From the NCBI RefSeq assembly GCF_030848395.1, contig NZ_JAVDBT010000007.1, positions 62,001 through 126,000 of the forward strand: a DNA stretch of 64,000 nucleotides, in the 5' to 3' direction. A model generated the notes under the pieces. It did no database searches, had not been told where the DNA came from, and saw only the letters and a program-made list of their open reading frames with translations. The DNA comes from Pseudogemmobacter lacusdianii (GTDB lineage Bacteria > Pseudomonadota > Alphaproteobacteria > Rhodobacterales > Rhodobacteraceae). The position numbers were made by a program, and so were the translations under genes. Shown one piece after another: positions 1-8,403 of this stretch. Every line of letters begins with the position of its first letter. Positions within the stretch are counted from its first letter, which is position 1.

Positions 1-1081
1 AAACGAAGCCGTAAAGCGTGCCCATGTAGCGGATGCCGTAAAGATGCGCGACCAACCCCGAGGTCAGCGGCACGGTGGCCAGCCACAGTGAGCCCATGAC
101 GGCCGAGAAGACCAAGACAGAAGTCGGCGTGATCGGCATCAGGATGAAGATCGCCGCTGCCAAAGTGCGGCCTGTATAGACCGCAAAAAGCAGGTATTTC
201 TTCGAATAGCGGTTGCCCAGATAGCCCGCCGTCAGCGTGCCGATGATGTTGAAAAGCCCGATGACCGCGATCGACACCGCCCCAAGCCCCGAGGTGGTGG
301 TGATGCCGATCATGCTGAGCATGCCTGCCGGATCAATCGGGCCGCAAAGCTCGGTCACGAAGGCCGGGAAATGCGCGGTGATAAAGGCCAGCTGATAGCC
401 GCAAGAGAAAAAGCCAAGGAAAATCATGGTGTAGGACGGATCTTTGATCGCCCGCAGCAAGACCTCTCCCATGCTCTCTTGCAGCTCTTCCTTCGTTGCC
501 AGTTTCGGCGAGCGGATGAAGGGCAAGGCAAAAAGCGTCAGCAGGATCACGCCCGCGAAAACCACAAAGACCGATTGCCAAACCATATGGTGCAGCAAGA
601 ACTCGGCAAAGGGCGCGCCGATCACTTGGCCCGCCGAGCCTGCCGCCGTGGCAATTCCCAAAGCCATCGAGCGGTTTTCAGGCGACGAGGCGCGGCCCAC
701 GATGGCCAAGATCACCCCAAAGCCGGTCCCCGCGATGCCAAAGCCCACCATCATCTCAAAAAGCTGCAACTGGCCCGGCGTGATCGCATAGGACGAAAGC
801 ACCAAGCCGCCCGCATAAAGCAAAGCCCCGGCGATAATGGCTTTGCGGTCGCCAAAACGCTCGGCCACCATGCCAAAGAGCGGCTGGCCAATCCCCCAAG
901 CCAAGTTCTGGATCGCAATCGCCAGACTGAACTCGGCCCTTGCCCAGTTGAAGTCCTCGGCAATTGGGATCTGGAACACACCAAAACTGGCCCGGATCGC
1001 AAAGCTCAGCATCAAGACAAGCGAGCCTGCAATCAGGACCGGGGTGAAAAGCGGGGCCGCGGATTGGGCCTTGGTCTGCAT
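1..1081 (-). CDS. MFS transporter (C-terminus beyond window edge)
   Basis: Inner-membrane major facilitator of unknown substrate. About 360 residues are visible and the C-terminus lies outside the window. The chain is a series of hydrophobic segments. A motif A sequence (GMVAERFGDRK, residues 70-80) follows the second segment, as is typical of the loop between helices 2 and 3. The ATG at 1081 is preceded by GGAG about 8 bases upstream. The fold and loop spacing resemble oxalate/formate or monocarboxylate type MFS proteins, but I cannot name a substrate. It runs away from the next gene and has its own roughly 300-base upstream region. Confidence 0.85.
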   Translation of the reverse strand, partial: MQTKAQSAAPLFTPVLIAGSLVLMLSFAIRASFGVFQIPIAEDFNWARAEFSLAIAIQNLAWGIGQPLFGMVAERFGDRKAIIAGALLYAGGLVLSSYAITPGQLQLFEMMVGFGIAGTGFGVILAIVGRASSPENRSMALGIATAAGSAGQVIGAPFAEFLLHHMVWQSVFVVFAGVILLTLFALPFIRSPKLATKEELQESMGEVLLRAIKDPSYTMIFLGFFSCGYQLAFITAHFPAFVTELCGPIDPAGMLSMIGITTTSGLGAVSIAVIGLFNIIGTLTAGYLGNRYSKKYLLFAVYTGRTLAAAIFILMPITPTSVLVFSAVMGSLWLATVPLTSGLVAHLYGIRYMGTLYGFV

Positions 1082-1380
1082 GGGAGTCTCCTGCCGCGTC
1101 ACAGCAACGATGGGCAGAAAGTCCCGCCGCCGGCGCGTGGCCGGACCCTGCCTTGCAGGGCCGGAATGGTCAAATGCTGAATTGTGATGCAGACAATCCT
1201 CAGCGCCCGCCCCGGCTGAGCACCCCGGCCCCAGTTGCGCCTGCGATGTGGCGGGGTTTGGCTGGGAACAGAGTGCATATGAACAAGCCGCGCGGTGCAA
1301 AGCGGCGCGCCATATCGCATAGAAAACCGGCTCCCTACATCCAAACGCCTCGCGCTCTTAGTGATGGCGGACCGCTCCCC
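1082..1380. other. Intergenic region upstream of the MFS gene
   Basis: About 300 bases without a convincing gene. The short open frames here have no ribosome binding site and no recognisable domain. The only structure I see is the small inverted repeat ATTGT-N7-ACAAT at 1181-1197, a possible regulator site about 100 bases before the MFS start. Confidence 0.5.
1181..1197. promoter_or_regulatory. Candidate operator, ATTGT-N7-ACAAT
   Basis: Perfect 5-base inverted repeat with a 7-base spacer, located between the MFS gene and the dgoK stop. TTGT/ACAA half sites are common for GntR-type regulators. No such regulator gene is visible in the window, so this is only a candidate. Confidence 0.3.
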
Positions 1381-2268
1381 TTAGCGCAGGATCTGCGGCA
1401 CGAGCGTTGAAAGTCCAGCCAAGCTGCAGGCTTTCGCCTCCAGCACCCGCGTCTGCACGCCTTGCAGGGCCAAGGCGCGGGCATAATCGCCGCAAAGCGC
1501 CGCATCGCCGATCAATACCACCTCTTGTCCCAACCAGTAGGGCCGCGCTCCCGCCAGCTCCATTCCCAAGATATACCCCTTGAGCCGCGCCCCTGCCGCA
1601 GCCGAAGGCGCCCCCAAAACCGCCTCGGCATGCAGCGAGTATAGCCGCGCCGCCACCCGCTCGGGCCGCGACAGAGTTTCAGAGACGGCGATCTCAAAGC
1701 CATCGCCCTCAGCATGACGTGCAAAGCTGCCGCGATAAGCGGGATCGCCGGTCACCCATCCCATCAACGCCCCGCTGATCGAGGTCTGGAAGCTGACAAC
1801 CTCTCCCGCGCTGACATGCGCCCAGCGCGTCTCGGCTCCTGGCAGACAGATCACCCCATCAAACTGCGGCCAAAGCGCCAAAGCCCCGGCGATCCGGGTC
1901 TCATCGCCTTGCATCAGATCCACCGGCCGCGCCTGCCGCAGCCCCGGCACCGGATAGATTGCCAGCCGCGGATCGCTCGCCGTCAACCGCGCCAGACCAG
2001 AGGCAGGCAAAGGCGTGCACGGCACCGCGCGCAACTCTTGCTCCCACCATTGCCCCGGCGCCCCTGCCAGCAAAACCGGCACTGTAGCTGTCCCGAGCCA
2101 AGACTCCGCGAGGCGCAGCAAAGCCGCCTCAAGCGACGCAGATGACACAACATGTCGCTCTGAGGCCTCACCCAAAACCTCACCTTGCAGCCCGATCACC
2201 TGCAAGGTCAAAGCCGAACCGTTCAACTCTGCTGCAATCCAGCGTGCTGGGCTTTCAGCTTTCCCCAT
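1381..2268 (-). CDS. dgoK: 2-dehydro-3-deoxygalactonokinase family protein
   Basis: Sugar-acid kinase that would phosphorylate 2-keto-3-deoxygalactonate with ATP in De Ley-Doudoroff type galactonate catabolism. The 295-residue protein has the family's central signature (LMQGDETRIAGAL, compare MRGEE in relatives) and the C-terminal VVLIGDAALCGDYARAL segment. I chose the ATG at 2268 over the frame's first ATG at 2292 because GAGGG lies about 8 bases before it. The usual partner aldolase gene is not adjacent, so the substrate is inferred from family alone. The next gene upstream (2368-3417) belongs to tRNA modification. Confidence 0.75.
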   Translation of the reverse strand: MGKAESPARWIAAELNGSALTLQVIGLQGEVLGEASERHVVSSASLEAALLRLAESWLGTATVPVLLAGAPGQWWEQELRAVPCTPLPASGLARLTASDPRLAIYPVPGLRQARPVDLMQGDETRIAGALALWPQFDGVICLPGAETRWAHVSAGEVVSFQTSISGALMGWVTGDPAYRGSFARHAEGDGFEIAVSETLSRPERVAARLYSLHAEAVLGAPSAAAGARLKGYILGMELAGARPYWLGQEVVLIGDAALCGDYARALALQGVQTRVLEAKACSLAGLSTLVPQILR

Positions 2269-2296
2269 CACCAAACCCTCACCGCGCAACATCCTC

Positions 2297-2320
2297 TTTC
2301 AGAACGAAAATATCCCCGCC
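2297..2320 (+). repeat. Degenerate copy of the AT-hairpin/CCCCG repeat family
   Basis: TTTC-AGAAC-GAAA followed by ATATCCCCGCC resembles the left half of the copies at 4162, 7936, 22736, 25423 and 28375. The long GC hairpin is missing. It sits just beyond the stop of the minus-strand gene at 2368. Confidence 0.4.
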
Positions 2321-2367
2321 AGAGGCTCCAACAGCAGCCAAAGATCGCAAAGACCATGAACAAAGCC

Positions 2368-3417
2368 TCACAATAACCCCTCCGGCCGAAACCGCTCAGG
2401 CACCAGATCGCGGCCCTCCAAAAGGAGATCCGCCATCACCTCAGCCGCTTTCGGCGCCATGCCAAAGCCGATCTTAAAGCCGCCATTGGCGATGAAATGC
2501 CCCGGCCGCCCCGGCCAAGCGCCCAAGACCAACTGCCGGCTTGCGGCCCTTGGCCGTATGCCCGCCCAGCGCTCGATAACCTCGGCCTGCGCCAGCGCCG
2601 GCATCACCTCCCGCGCGCGGGCGATCAACGCGTCAAGCTGAGCATCCGGGCCATCGACCTCCCAAGCCGTCTCGCTGGTCGAACCAATCGCCACCGTGCC
2701 ATCGCCATGCGGCACCACATGCAAGCCACCCGCATAGACCTGCGGCATCTCGCGCGCCTCCAACCGGAAGGCCGCCGCTTGGCCCTTCACGCCATTGCCC
2801 AAACGCCGCCCGAACCAGTCCGAAAACGCCGCCATGCCGCGCCAGCCGGTGGCATGAACCACCAAACCGCGCTCCTCCGCCTCGCCCTCAATCACCTCGG
2901 CCCCCAAGGCCCGCAAAGCCGCCACCAAAGACCGCCCCGCCGCCCGTGGCGAAATCCGCGCCGCCAAACTGTCACGCAACACCCAGCCCGAGGGCGAAAC
3001 AGGCTCCCATTCACCGCCCGAGGCGGGCTCGACCGACCATTCCGCCGCCCCCTGCCAATGCGCCAAAGCCCCGGCAATCCGCTCTCGCGCCAAGGCCACG
3101 CCGGCCTCATCGGCCAGAGGCTGCACCCGGCCCGATCGGGCATATAAGGGATCCACGCCGCCCGAAGCCGCAACCTCACGCCACCAGCCTGCCGCCAGCA
3201 AAAGGCTCTCCAACTGGAATTGCTTCAACGGGTTCCAAGCCTCCGGCACATGCGGCGCCAAGGCCCCGACCAGACCCGCCGAGGCGCCAGTTCCCAAACC
3301 CTCGGCCGCGATCAACCGCACCCGCGCCCCGCGCCGCGCGCAGGCATAGGCCACCGAAAGGCCAAAGACCCCGGCCCCGCGCACGGTCAGCTCCACAGCG
3401 CTCTCACCCCTTGCCAT
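2368..3417 (-). CDS. FAD-dependent oxidoreductase, stand-alone MnmC oxidase domain
   Basis: 349-residue DAO-type flavoprotein. The N-terminal dinucleotide motif reads VRGAGVFGLSVAYACARRG (the usual GxGxxG has Ala-Gly in the middle). Near the C-terminus, GIRPRAASRQLVLGAWPGR and NGGFKIGFGMAPK are typical of the MnmC(o)/glycine-oxidase group. Its start lies only 44 bases from the divergent methyltransferase gene that corresponds to the other half of fused MnmC. I therefore infer that it oxidises cmnm5(s2)U34 to nm5(s2)U34 in tRNA. Glycine or D-amino-acid oxidase activity is the main alternative, because the family is broad. Confidence 0.7.
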   Translation of the reverse strand: MARGESAVELTVRGAGVFGLSVAYACARRGARVRLIAAEGLGTGASAGLVGALAPHVPEAWNPLKQFQLESLLLAAGWWREVAASGGVDPLYARSGRVQPLADEAGVALARERIAGALAHWQGAAEWSVEPASGGEWEPVSPSGWVLRDSLAARISPRAAGRSLVAALRALGAEVIEGEAEERGLVVHATGWRGMAAFSDWFGRRLGNGVKGQAAAFRLEAREMPQVYAGGLHVVPHGDGTVAIGSTSETAWEVDGPDAQLDALIARAREVMPALAQAEVIERWAGIRPRAASRQLVLGAWPGRPGHFIANGGFKIGFGMAPKAAEVMADLLLEGRDLVPERFRPEGLL

Positions 3418-3461
3418 CCACCGCCGCCTATCCCATTCAGTTCCCGGAAGGACTACGCCCC

Positions 3462-4142
3462 ATGCCCCATGACCCGCAATCCCCCGATCTCGACTGGCGC
3501 GAAGGCGCCATCCCGGTCTCGCGCCGCTTCGACGACCCCTATTTCTCGCTGGCCGGCGGGCTTGAAGAGACGCGCCACGTCTTCCTCACCGGCAACAATC
3601 TGCCCGAGCGGCTCACAGACGGCTTCCACATTGCCGAGCTTGGCTTCGGCACCGGGCTGAACCTGCTCGCCCTTGCGCTGATGTGGCAAAAGACCAACCG
3701 CCCCGGCAGGCTGCGCTTCACGACATTTGAGGCCTATCCGATGCCCGTTTCGGACATGGCCCGCGCGCATGAGGCCTTCCCCGAGATCGCCAGCCTCGCC
3801 GCAGACCTCCGCGCCGCCTACCGCCCCGGCCCTTGCCAATTCACCCTCGCCGATATCGAGGTCACGCTGATCGCAGGCGATGCCCGCGAGGCTCTGCCGA
3901 ATTGGAGCGAAAAAGCCGACGCTTGGTTCCTCGACGGCTTTTCCCCCGCTAAAAACCCCGAGCTATGGTCGGCCGAGCTGATGCAGCAGGTCGGCCTCCA
4001 CACCGCCCCCGCAGGCAGCTTTGCGACCTATACCGCCGCCGGCCATGTCCGTCGCAGCCTGCAGGAGGCCGGGTTCACCGTGACCCGCATCCCCGGCTAT
4101 GCCCACAAACGCCATATGAGCATCGGCCAGCGCACGGCCTAA
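3462..4142 (+). CDS. mnmD: tRNA (5-methylaminomethyl-2-thiouridine)(34)-methyltransferase, stand-alone
   Basis: 226-residue SAM-dependent methyltransferase matching the N-terminal half of enterobacterial MnmC. Visible motifs are the SAM site FHIAELGFGTGLNLLAL (about residues 53-69) and the family signature DAWFLDGFSPAKNPELWS. The last step of mnm5(s2)U34 synthesis is the expected role. The ATG at 3462 follows GGAAGGA. The frame is open far upstream, but that part lies over the divergent oxidase gene and is not coding. It is paired head-to-head with the oxidase (3417), so the bifunctional enzyme is split here. Confidence 0.85.
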   Translation: MPHDPQSPDLDWREGAIPVSRRFDDPYFSLAGGLEETRHVFLTGNNLPERLTDGFHIAELGFGTGLNLLALALMWQKTNRPGRLRFTTFEAYPMPVSDMARAHEAFPEIASLAADLRAAYRPGPCQFTLADIEVTLIAGDAREALPNWSEKADAWFLDGFSPAKNPELWSAELMQQVGLHTAPAGSFATYTAAGHVRRSLQEAGFTVTRIPGYAHKRHMSIGQRTA

Positions 4143-4161
4143 AACCCGCCCGCCTTATCCA

Positions 4162-4213
4162 TTTCATCTTGACCGAAATACTCTGCGGGGGTCCGGGGGT
4201 GCAAAACCCCCGG
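4162..4213 (+). repeat. Intergenic hairpin repeat, copy 1
   Basis: TTTCATCTTGACCGAAATAC followed by a perfect 8-base stem (4193-4200 with 4206-4213, loop GCAAA). It lies between convergent mnmD and the carbonic anhydrase gene, so it can act as a terminator for either. It belongs to a family of at least five similar copies in the first 28 kb. Confidence 0.65.
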
Positions 4214-4242
4214 CCGCCGGCCAAAGGCGATCGGCCCGAAGA

Positions 4243-4890
4243 TCAGACCGCGACGAACCCGCCGCGGGAGGGATCGTAATGCTCCAACCCGCCTTCACCG
4301 GTATCGGTCCAAAGCCCGTGCAGCGTCAAACGCTCGCCCTCAACCGCCGCGGCAACAAAGGGAAAGCTCATCAGATTCTCAAGGCTGGTCAGCACCGCCT
4401 GCTTTTCCAATGCAGGCAGGATCTCATCTTCCGGCAAGCCGGAGACCTTCTCATAGCCCGGCCGCAAAATATCCATCCAGCGCCCGACAAAGCTGGTCTT
4501 TTCCTCCAGCTGCGGCGCATGGCCCGTGCACATATCATGGCAGCCCTTCACGCCGCCACAATTGGAATGCCCCAGCACCACAATATGCGCCACCCCCAGC
4601 GAGGTCACCGCATATTCCACTGCCGCCGAGGTGCCGTGATACTCACCATCCGGGTTATAAGGCGGCACCAGATTGGCCACATTGCGATGGATGAAGAACT
4701 CGCCCTCATCCGCTCCGAAAATCGAGGTGACATGCACCCGGCTGTCACAGCAAGAGATCACCATCGCGCGCGGATGCTGGCCGCTTTCGGCCAAACGCCG
4801 ATACCAGGCGCGGTTGTCCTGATAGGTCGTCGCACGCCAGCCATGAAAACGCTGGATCAGATAGGTTGGAAGGGGGCGGGTATGTTCCAT
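4243..4890 (-). CDS. Beta-class carbonic anhydrase
   Basis: 215-residue cytoplasmic enzyme for reversible CO2 hydration. The zinc and active-site pattern is complete: Cys47-x-Asp49-Ser-Arg51 (CCDSR) and His108-x-x-Cys111 (HSNCGG). Length is normal for the class. The ATG at 4890 is preferred over the in-frame start at 4920 because GGAG precedes it at a suitable distance. It is monocistronic, and the neighbours give no hint of a carboxysome or cyanate context. Confidence 0.92.
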   Translation of the reverse strand: MEHTRPLPTYLIQRFHGWRATTYQDNRAWYRRLAESGQHPRAMVISCCDSRVHVTSIFGADEGEFFIHRNVANLVPPYNPDGEYHGTSAAVEYAVTSLGVAHIVVLGHSNCGGVKGCHDMCTGHAPQLEEKTSFVGRWMDILRPGYEKVSGLPEDEILPALEKQAVLTSLENLMSFPFVAAAVEGERLTLHGLWTDTGEGGLEHYDPSRGGFVAV

Positions 4891-5042
4891 GAGCGCTCCG
4901 TCTCGGGCTGCCCCGCTCACTAGTATGCATTTGCAGAAAATTCGAGAGGCAAAAATGCACGACGCCGCGACCTGCGTAAGAAAGCCTCAACATTCCCCGC
5001 CGATCCTTACCTTGGGTGTAGGACGATCAGTGTGGGATAATC

Positions 5043-5423
5043 ATGGACAACGTAACGGCTTTGCCGCTGCGAGAGCGGGTGCGCCAAGATGGTGAGGCGA
5101 TTGCCGCCATCTATCGCAACCTTGGCACTTGCGCGGCCGAACAGATGGTGACGCGCGCCTTGGGCGAATTAGCACTGGCAATGGCGGGGATCGCGGCGCA
5201 GGTGCGGTTGCAGGAACTGGCGGATCTGTCGCGACAACTCAAACGGCTGCAACGCATGGCCGAAAATATGGGCATGCTCAGCCTCTCCACCGTGGCCGAA
5301 GATGCACGGCTGTGCCTTGATCGCTGCGACAGCACCGCCTTTGCCGCCGTCTGGGCGCGGCTCTTGCGCGTGGCCGAACGCTCATTGGCCAATGACAAAG
5401 GCTTTGCCGACATCTCAGGCTAG
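5043..5423 (+). CDS. Small helical protein resembling an HPt domain without the phospho-histidine
   Basis: 126 residues, predicted all-helical, with no signal peptide or membrane segment. Residues 67-77 (KRLQRMAENMG) follow the spacing of the HPt signature H-x-L-K-G-x-A-x-N-x-G, with Lys67 at the phospho-acceptor position and Gln70/Arg71 instead of Lys-Gly. I infer a catalytically dead HPt-like fold. No histidine kinase or response regulator is adjacent, and the function is unknown. The start is the ATG closely following GATAATC, with only a weak ribosome binding site. Confidence 0.65.
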   Translation: MDNVTALPLRERVRQDGEAIAAIYRNLGTCAAEQMVTRALGELALAMAGIAAQVRLQELADLSRQLKRLQRMAENMGMLSLSTVAEDARLCLDRCDSTAFAAVWARLLRVAERSLANDKGFADISG

Positions 5424-5719
5424 CCCTGCGCGGCACGCTGACCAAGCGCTGCGACGCACGCTTTGCGCGGCTTTCACGGCATGGCTAACCCCCTGAACGG
5501 CGCGCCCGATGCCGCGTCTCTGCCGCAAGCCCCTCGCCAAAAAGCGGCCCGGCGTCACCGATGCCGGCTGCCACACCGCCCTTCGCTTCAGCATCGGCGC
5601 TTCAACGCAGAGGCCCTCAGCAGGCCAATGGCGTCACGCGCTGCGCTGCGCTAGGCTCAGCCGCGAAAGCGGCGCGCGCGCTGCCAAATCACCCCGTCGT
5701 AACCAGCCCGGATAGCCCC

Positions 5720-7114
5720 ATGACCTCCGCCCGCCCTGCGCCCAGCTTTGCCGCCGCCGACGCCACCTCTAAACCCCTGCACATCCTGAAGCCCGAGGGG
5801 CTTGCCGATTTCCTCGCCTCCAGCCCGCATGCCGGTTGGCTGCGCGCTGCAGGGTTTGAGGCGGGGTTGGGTGAATTGGTGCTCTTGCCCGGCGAAGACG
5901 GCATCGCAGGCGCAGTCGCAGGCCTTGGCACCGAAAAAGCCCGCCGCCGCACGCGCTTTGGTCTGGCCCGAGCCTTCGCCGCTTTGCCCGAGGGCGATTG
6001 GCACCTTGAAGGCCCGCTGTCCCCGGCCGAGGCTGATGAGGCCGCCCTTGCCGCCCTCCTCTTCGCCTATCGCTTCGACCGCTATCGCCCCGGCAAAGCT
6101 GCCAAGGCCCCCGCCCGCATCAAAGCCCCGATCGGCGTCGATGCCGCCCGCATCGCCGCAATGGCCGCTGGCGAGATGCTGACCCGCGACCTCATCAACA
6201 CCCCCGCGCAAGATATGGGCCCGGCCGAGCTCGAAGCCGCCGCCCGCAGCCTTGCCGCAGCCCATGGCGCCCGGATCGAGGTCACCACCGGCGAGGCACT
6301 GCTCACGCAAAACCTGCCAATGATCCATGCTGTCGGTCGTGCCAGCCCCCGCGCGCCGCGCCTGATCGATCTCCATTGGGGCAACACAGGGCCGCGCCTC
6401 ACCCTTGTCGGGAAAGGCGTCTGCTTTGACACCGGCGGGCTGGATATCAAACCCTCCGCCGGCATGCTTTTGATGAAAAAGGACATGGGCGGGGCGGCGA
6501 CGGTCCTCGGGCTTGCCCAGATGATCATGACGCTGAACCTGCCCTTGCAATTGCGGGTTCTGATCCCAGCTGTGGAAAATGTCATCTCCGGCAATGCTTT
6601 GATGCCAAAGGATATTCTCACCAGCCGCAAAGGCCTGACGGTTGAGGTCAACAACACCGATGCCGAAGGTCGCTTGGTTCTGGCCGATGCGCTGACCTTG
6701 GCCTCCGAAGGCGGCTGCGATGTGCTGATCTCGATGGCCACACTGACGGGCGCGGCCCGCGTCGCCGTCGGCCCCGATCTCGCCCCCTATTACACCGATG
6801 ACGAGAGCATGGCACAAGCCGTCGAAGCTGGAGCCAAAGCCGGCTTCGACCCGATCTGGCGCATGCCTTTCCATGAAGCCTATGACCCGGTGATCGAGCC
6901 CGGCATTGCCGACCTTGATAACTCCCCCTCCTTCGGTTTCGCAGGCTCGATCACCGCCGCGCTTTTCCTGCGCCGCTTCGCCGACCACCCGCGCTACATG
7001 CATTTCGACATCTACGGCCATTGCCCGGCCGATGCCCCCGCCCGCCCCAAAGGCGGCGCCGGTCAAGGCGCCCGCGCCCTCCTCGGCGCGCTGCCCGCCA
7101 TTCTGGAGCTTTAA
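5720..7114 (+). CDS. Leucyl aminopeptidase family protein (M17)
   Basis: 464-residue cytosolic two-metal aminopeptidase. The catalytic domain carries GKGVCFDTGGLDIKPSAGM, LMKKDMGGAA and the M17 signature NTDAEGRLVLADAL, so the metal ligands and bicarbonate-binding region are present. The N-terminal roughly 160 residues are the usual poorly conserved domain. The ATG at 5720 was chosen because upstream sequence in the same frame loses protein character. It is followed with no gap by the NlpC/P60 gene, suggesting joint expression for peptide turnover. Confidence 0.9.
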   Translation: MTSARPAPSFAAADATSKPLHILKPEGLADFLASSPHAGWLRAAGFEAGLGELVLLPGEDGIAGAVAGLGTEKARRRTRFGLARAFAALPEGDWHLEGPLSPAEADEAALAALLFAYRFDRYRPGKAAKAPARIKAPIGVDAARIAAMAAGEMLTRDLINTPAQDMGPAELEAAARSLAAAHGARIEVTTGEALLTQNLPMIHAVGRASPRAPRLIDLHWGNTGPRLTLVGKGVCFDTGGLDIKPSAGMLLMKKDMGGAATVLGLAQMIMTLNLPLQLRVLIPAVENVISGNALMPKDILTSRKGLTVEVNNTDAEGRLVLADALTLASEGGCDVLISMATLTGAARVAVGPDLAPYYTDDESMAQAVEAGAKAGFDPIWRMPFHEAYDPVIEPGIADLDNSPSFGFAGSITAALFLRRFADHPRYMHFDIYGHCPADAPARPKGGAGQGARALLGALPAILEL

Positions 7115-7933
7115 ATGGACCGCCGCACCACGCCCTTTTCTGGCCGCATCGCGCATATCTCGCTCAAGGGCCAGATCGATGCGCAACTCACGGAAGGTGA
7201 GGCCGCCAGCGTCGCCGCCCCCTTGGCCAATCTCTTGGCCAAACCCGGCGGCGCGCTGGACCGGCAGGTGGTCTATGGCGAGGCGCTGACCCTGATCGAC
7301 CGGCAAGACGGCCATGCCTATGTCATGGCGGCAAAGGACGGCTATTGCGGCTGGCTGGCCGAGGCGGCGGTGGGCCCCAGCCTTACCGCGACCCACAAGG
7401 TCGCCAGCCCCGCAACCCATCTCTACCCCACCGCCAGCGCCAAAGCCCCTGCGCTGATCCCGCTCTATCTCGGCGCGCGGGTCGAAATCACCGGGGTCGA
7501 GGGCAAATGGGCGCAAACCCAACAAGGCTTTATCCCCCTTAACCATCTGGCTCCGCTAAACCACCACGCCCCAGATCCCGTCGCCGTGGCCGAGATGTTC
7601 CTGCACACGCCCTATTTCTGGGGCGGCAATACCGCCGCTGGCATCGATTGCTCGGGCCTTGCCCAAGCCGCGCTCCTTGCCGCCGGCATCCCCTGCCCCG
7701 GTGACAGCGATCTGCAACAGAAGGTCGGCGTTGAGATCCCCGAAGACCACCCCCTGCAACGCGGCGATCTGATCTTTTGGAAGGGCCATGTCGCCTTGAT
7801 GACCAGCCCCGACCAGATCATCCACGCCAATGGCGGCACGATGTCGGTGGCTTATGAGGGCCTGCAAGACGCCCTCACCCGGATCGAGGCGCAAGGCGAA
7901 GGCAGTCTCGTCGCCCGCCGCCGCCCCCGCTAA
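7115..7933 (+). CDS. NlpC/P60 family cysteine peptidase with SH3-like repeats (C40)
   Basis: 272-residue putative gamma-D-glutamyl-diamino-acid endopeptidase acting on murein peptides. Two SH3-like segments (about residues 50-85 and 95-145) precede the C40 domain. The catalytic set is visible: Cys179 in GIDCSG, His225 in GHVALM and His237 in IIHANG. There is no signal peptide, so it may process recycled muropeptides in the cytoplasm, consistent with its direct coupling to the aminopeptidase. The ATG abuts the preceding TAA. Confidence 0.88.
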   Translation: MDRRTTPFSGRIAHISLKGQIDAQLTEGEAASVAAPLANLLAKPGGALDRQVVYGEALTLIDRQDGHAYVMAAKDGYCGWLAEAAVGPSLTATHKVASPATHLYPTASAKAPALIPLYLGARVEITGVEGKWAQTQQGFIPLNHLAPLNHHAPDPVAVAEMFLHTPYFWGGNTAAGIDCSGLAQAALLAAGIPCPGDSDLQQKVGVEIPEDHPLQRGDLIFWKGHVALMTSPDQIIHANGGTMSVAYEGLQDALTRIEAQGEGSLVARRRPR

Positions 7934-7935
7934 CC

Positions 7936-7983
7936 TTTTCATCTTGATGAAAATACTCCGGGGGTGCGGGGGCTGGCCCCCGC
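7936..7983 (+). repeat. Intergenic hairpin repeat, copy 2
   Basis: Best copy of the family. An AT-rich perfect inverted repeat (TTTTCATC-TT-GATGAAAA, 7936-7953) is followed by TACTCCGGGGGT and a GC hairpin (GCGGGGGC / GCCCCCGC, 7966-7973 with 7976-7983). It lies between convergent genes and probably ends transcription in at least one direction. Confidence 0.7.
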
Positions 7984-7993
7984 CCCTCAGCTG

Positions 7994-8338
7994 CTAGTCC
8001 ACCGGCCTGATCAGCTTGCGCTCCAAGACCTTCAGCACCGCTTCCAGCTCATGCCCACGCCGCAGAACTTGGCCCTCTGAACCAATGACGGCGTAGATCC
8101 CCTGCTTGGCGCGCAGCTTGGGGCGCTTTTCCACCCTGTAAAGCGGCACTTCGGCGCTACGACGGAAAATGGCGAAGACCGCGGCTTCGCGGCCAAAGCT
8201 CATCGCATAATCACGCCATTCGCCAGCGGCGACGAAGAAGCCGTAGACCCGCAAAATGGCCGAGAGCTCGCGTCGGTCAAAGGTGACCTTCTCGGGTTGC
8301 TCGGCGGTCGAAGAGGTCGGGAGGGCTTCCATAGTCAT
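7994..8338 (-). CDS. DUF2794 domain-containing protein
   Basis: About 114 residues, cytoplasmic, of unknown function. The family is small and conserved in alphaproteobacteria. The body (from VTFDRRELSAILRVYG to VLERKLIRPVD) is recognisable and rich in basic residues toward the C-terminus. Three in-frame ATGs exist at 8368, 8338 and 8332. I chose 8338 because AGGG precedes it, but this is uncertain. Confidence 0.75.
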   Translation of the reverse strand: MTMEALPTSSTAEQPEKVTFDRRELSAILRVYGFFVAAGEWRDYAMSFGREAAVFAIFRRSAEVPLYRVEKRPKLRAKQGIYAVIGSEGQVLRRGHELEAVLKVLERKLIRPVD

Positions 8339-8403
8339 CCCTGAAGCTTGCCGAGTTAGGGGCGACAATTCAAGCGCCGCCCCGCTTTAGGCAAAACCGT
8401 GCC

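Noticed and set aside
5424-5719. Possible small genes between the HPt-like protein and the aminopeptidase
   Set aside because: Several short frames are open, including one beginning MANPLNGAP, but none has a convincing ribosome site or protein character. I see nothing else in the roughly 296 bases.
5657-7546. 629-codon minus-strand frame opposite the aminopeptidase and NlpC/P60 genes
   Set aside because: Gly- and Ala-rich antisense translation. The plus-strand proteins carry complete catalytic motifs.
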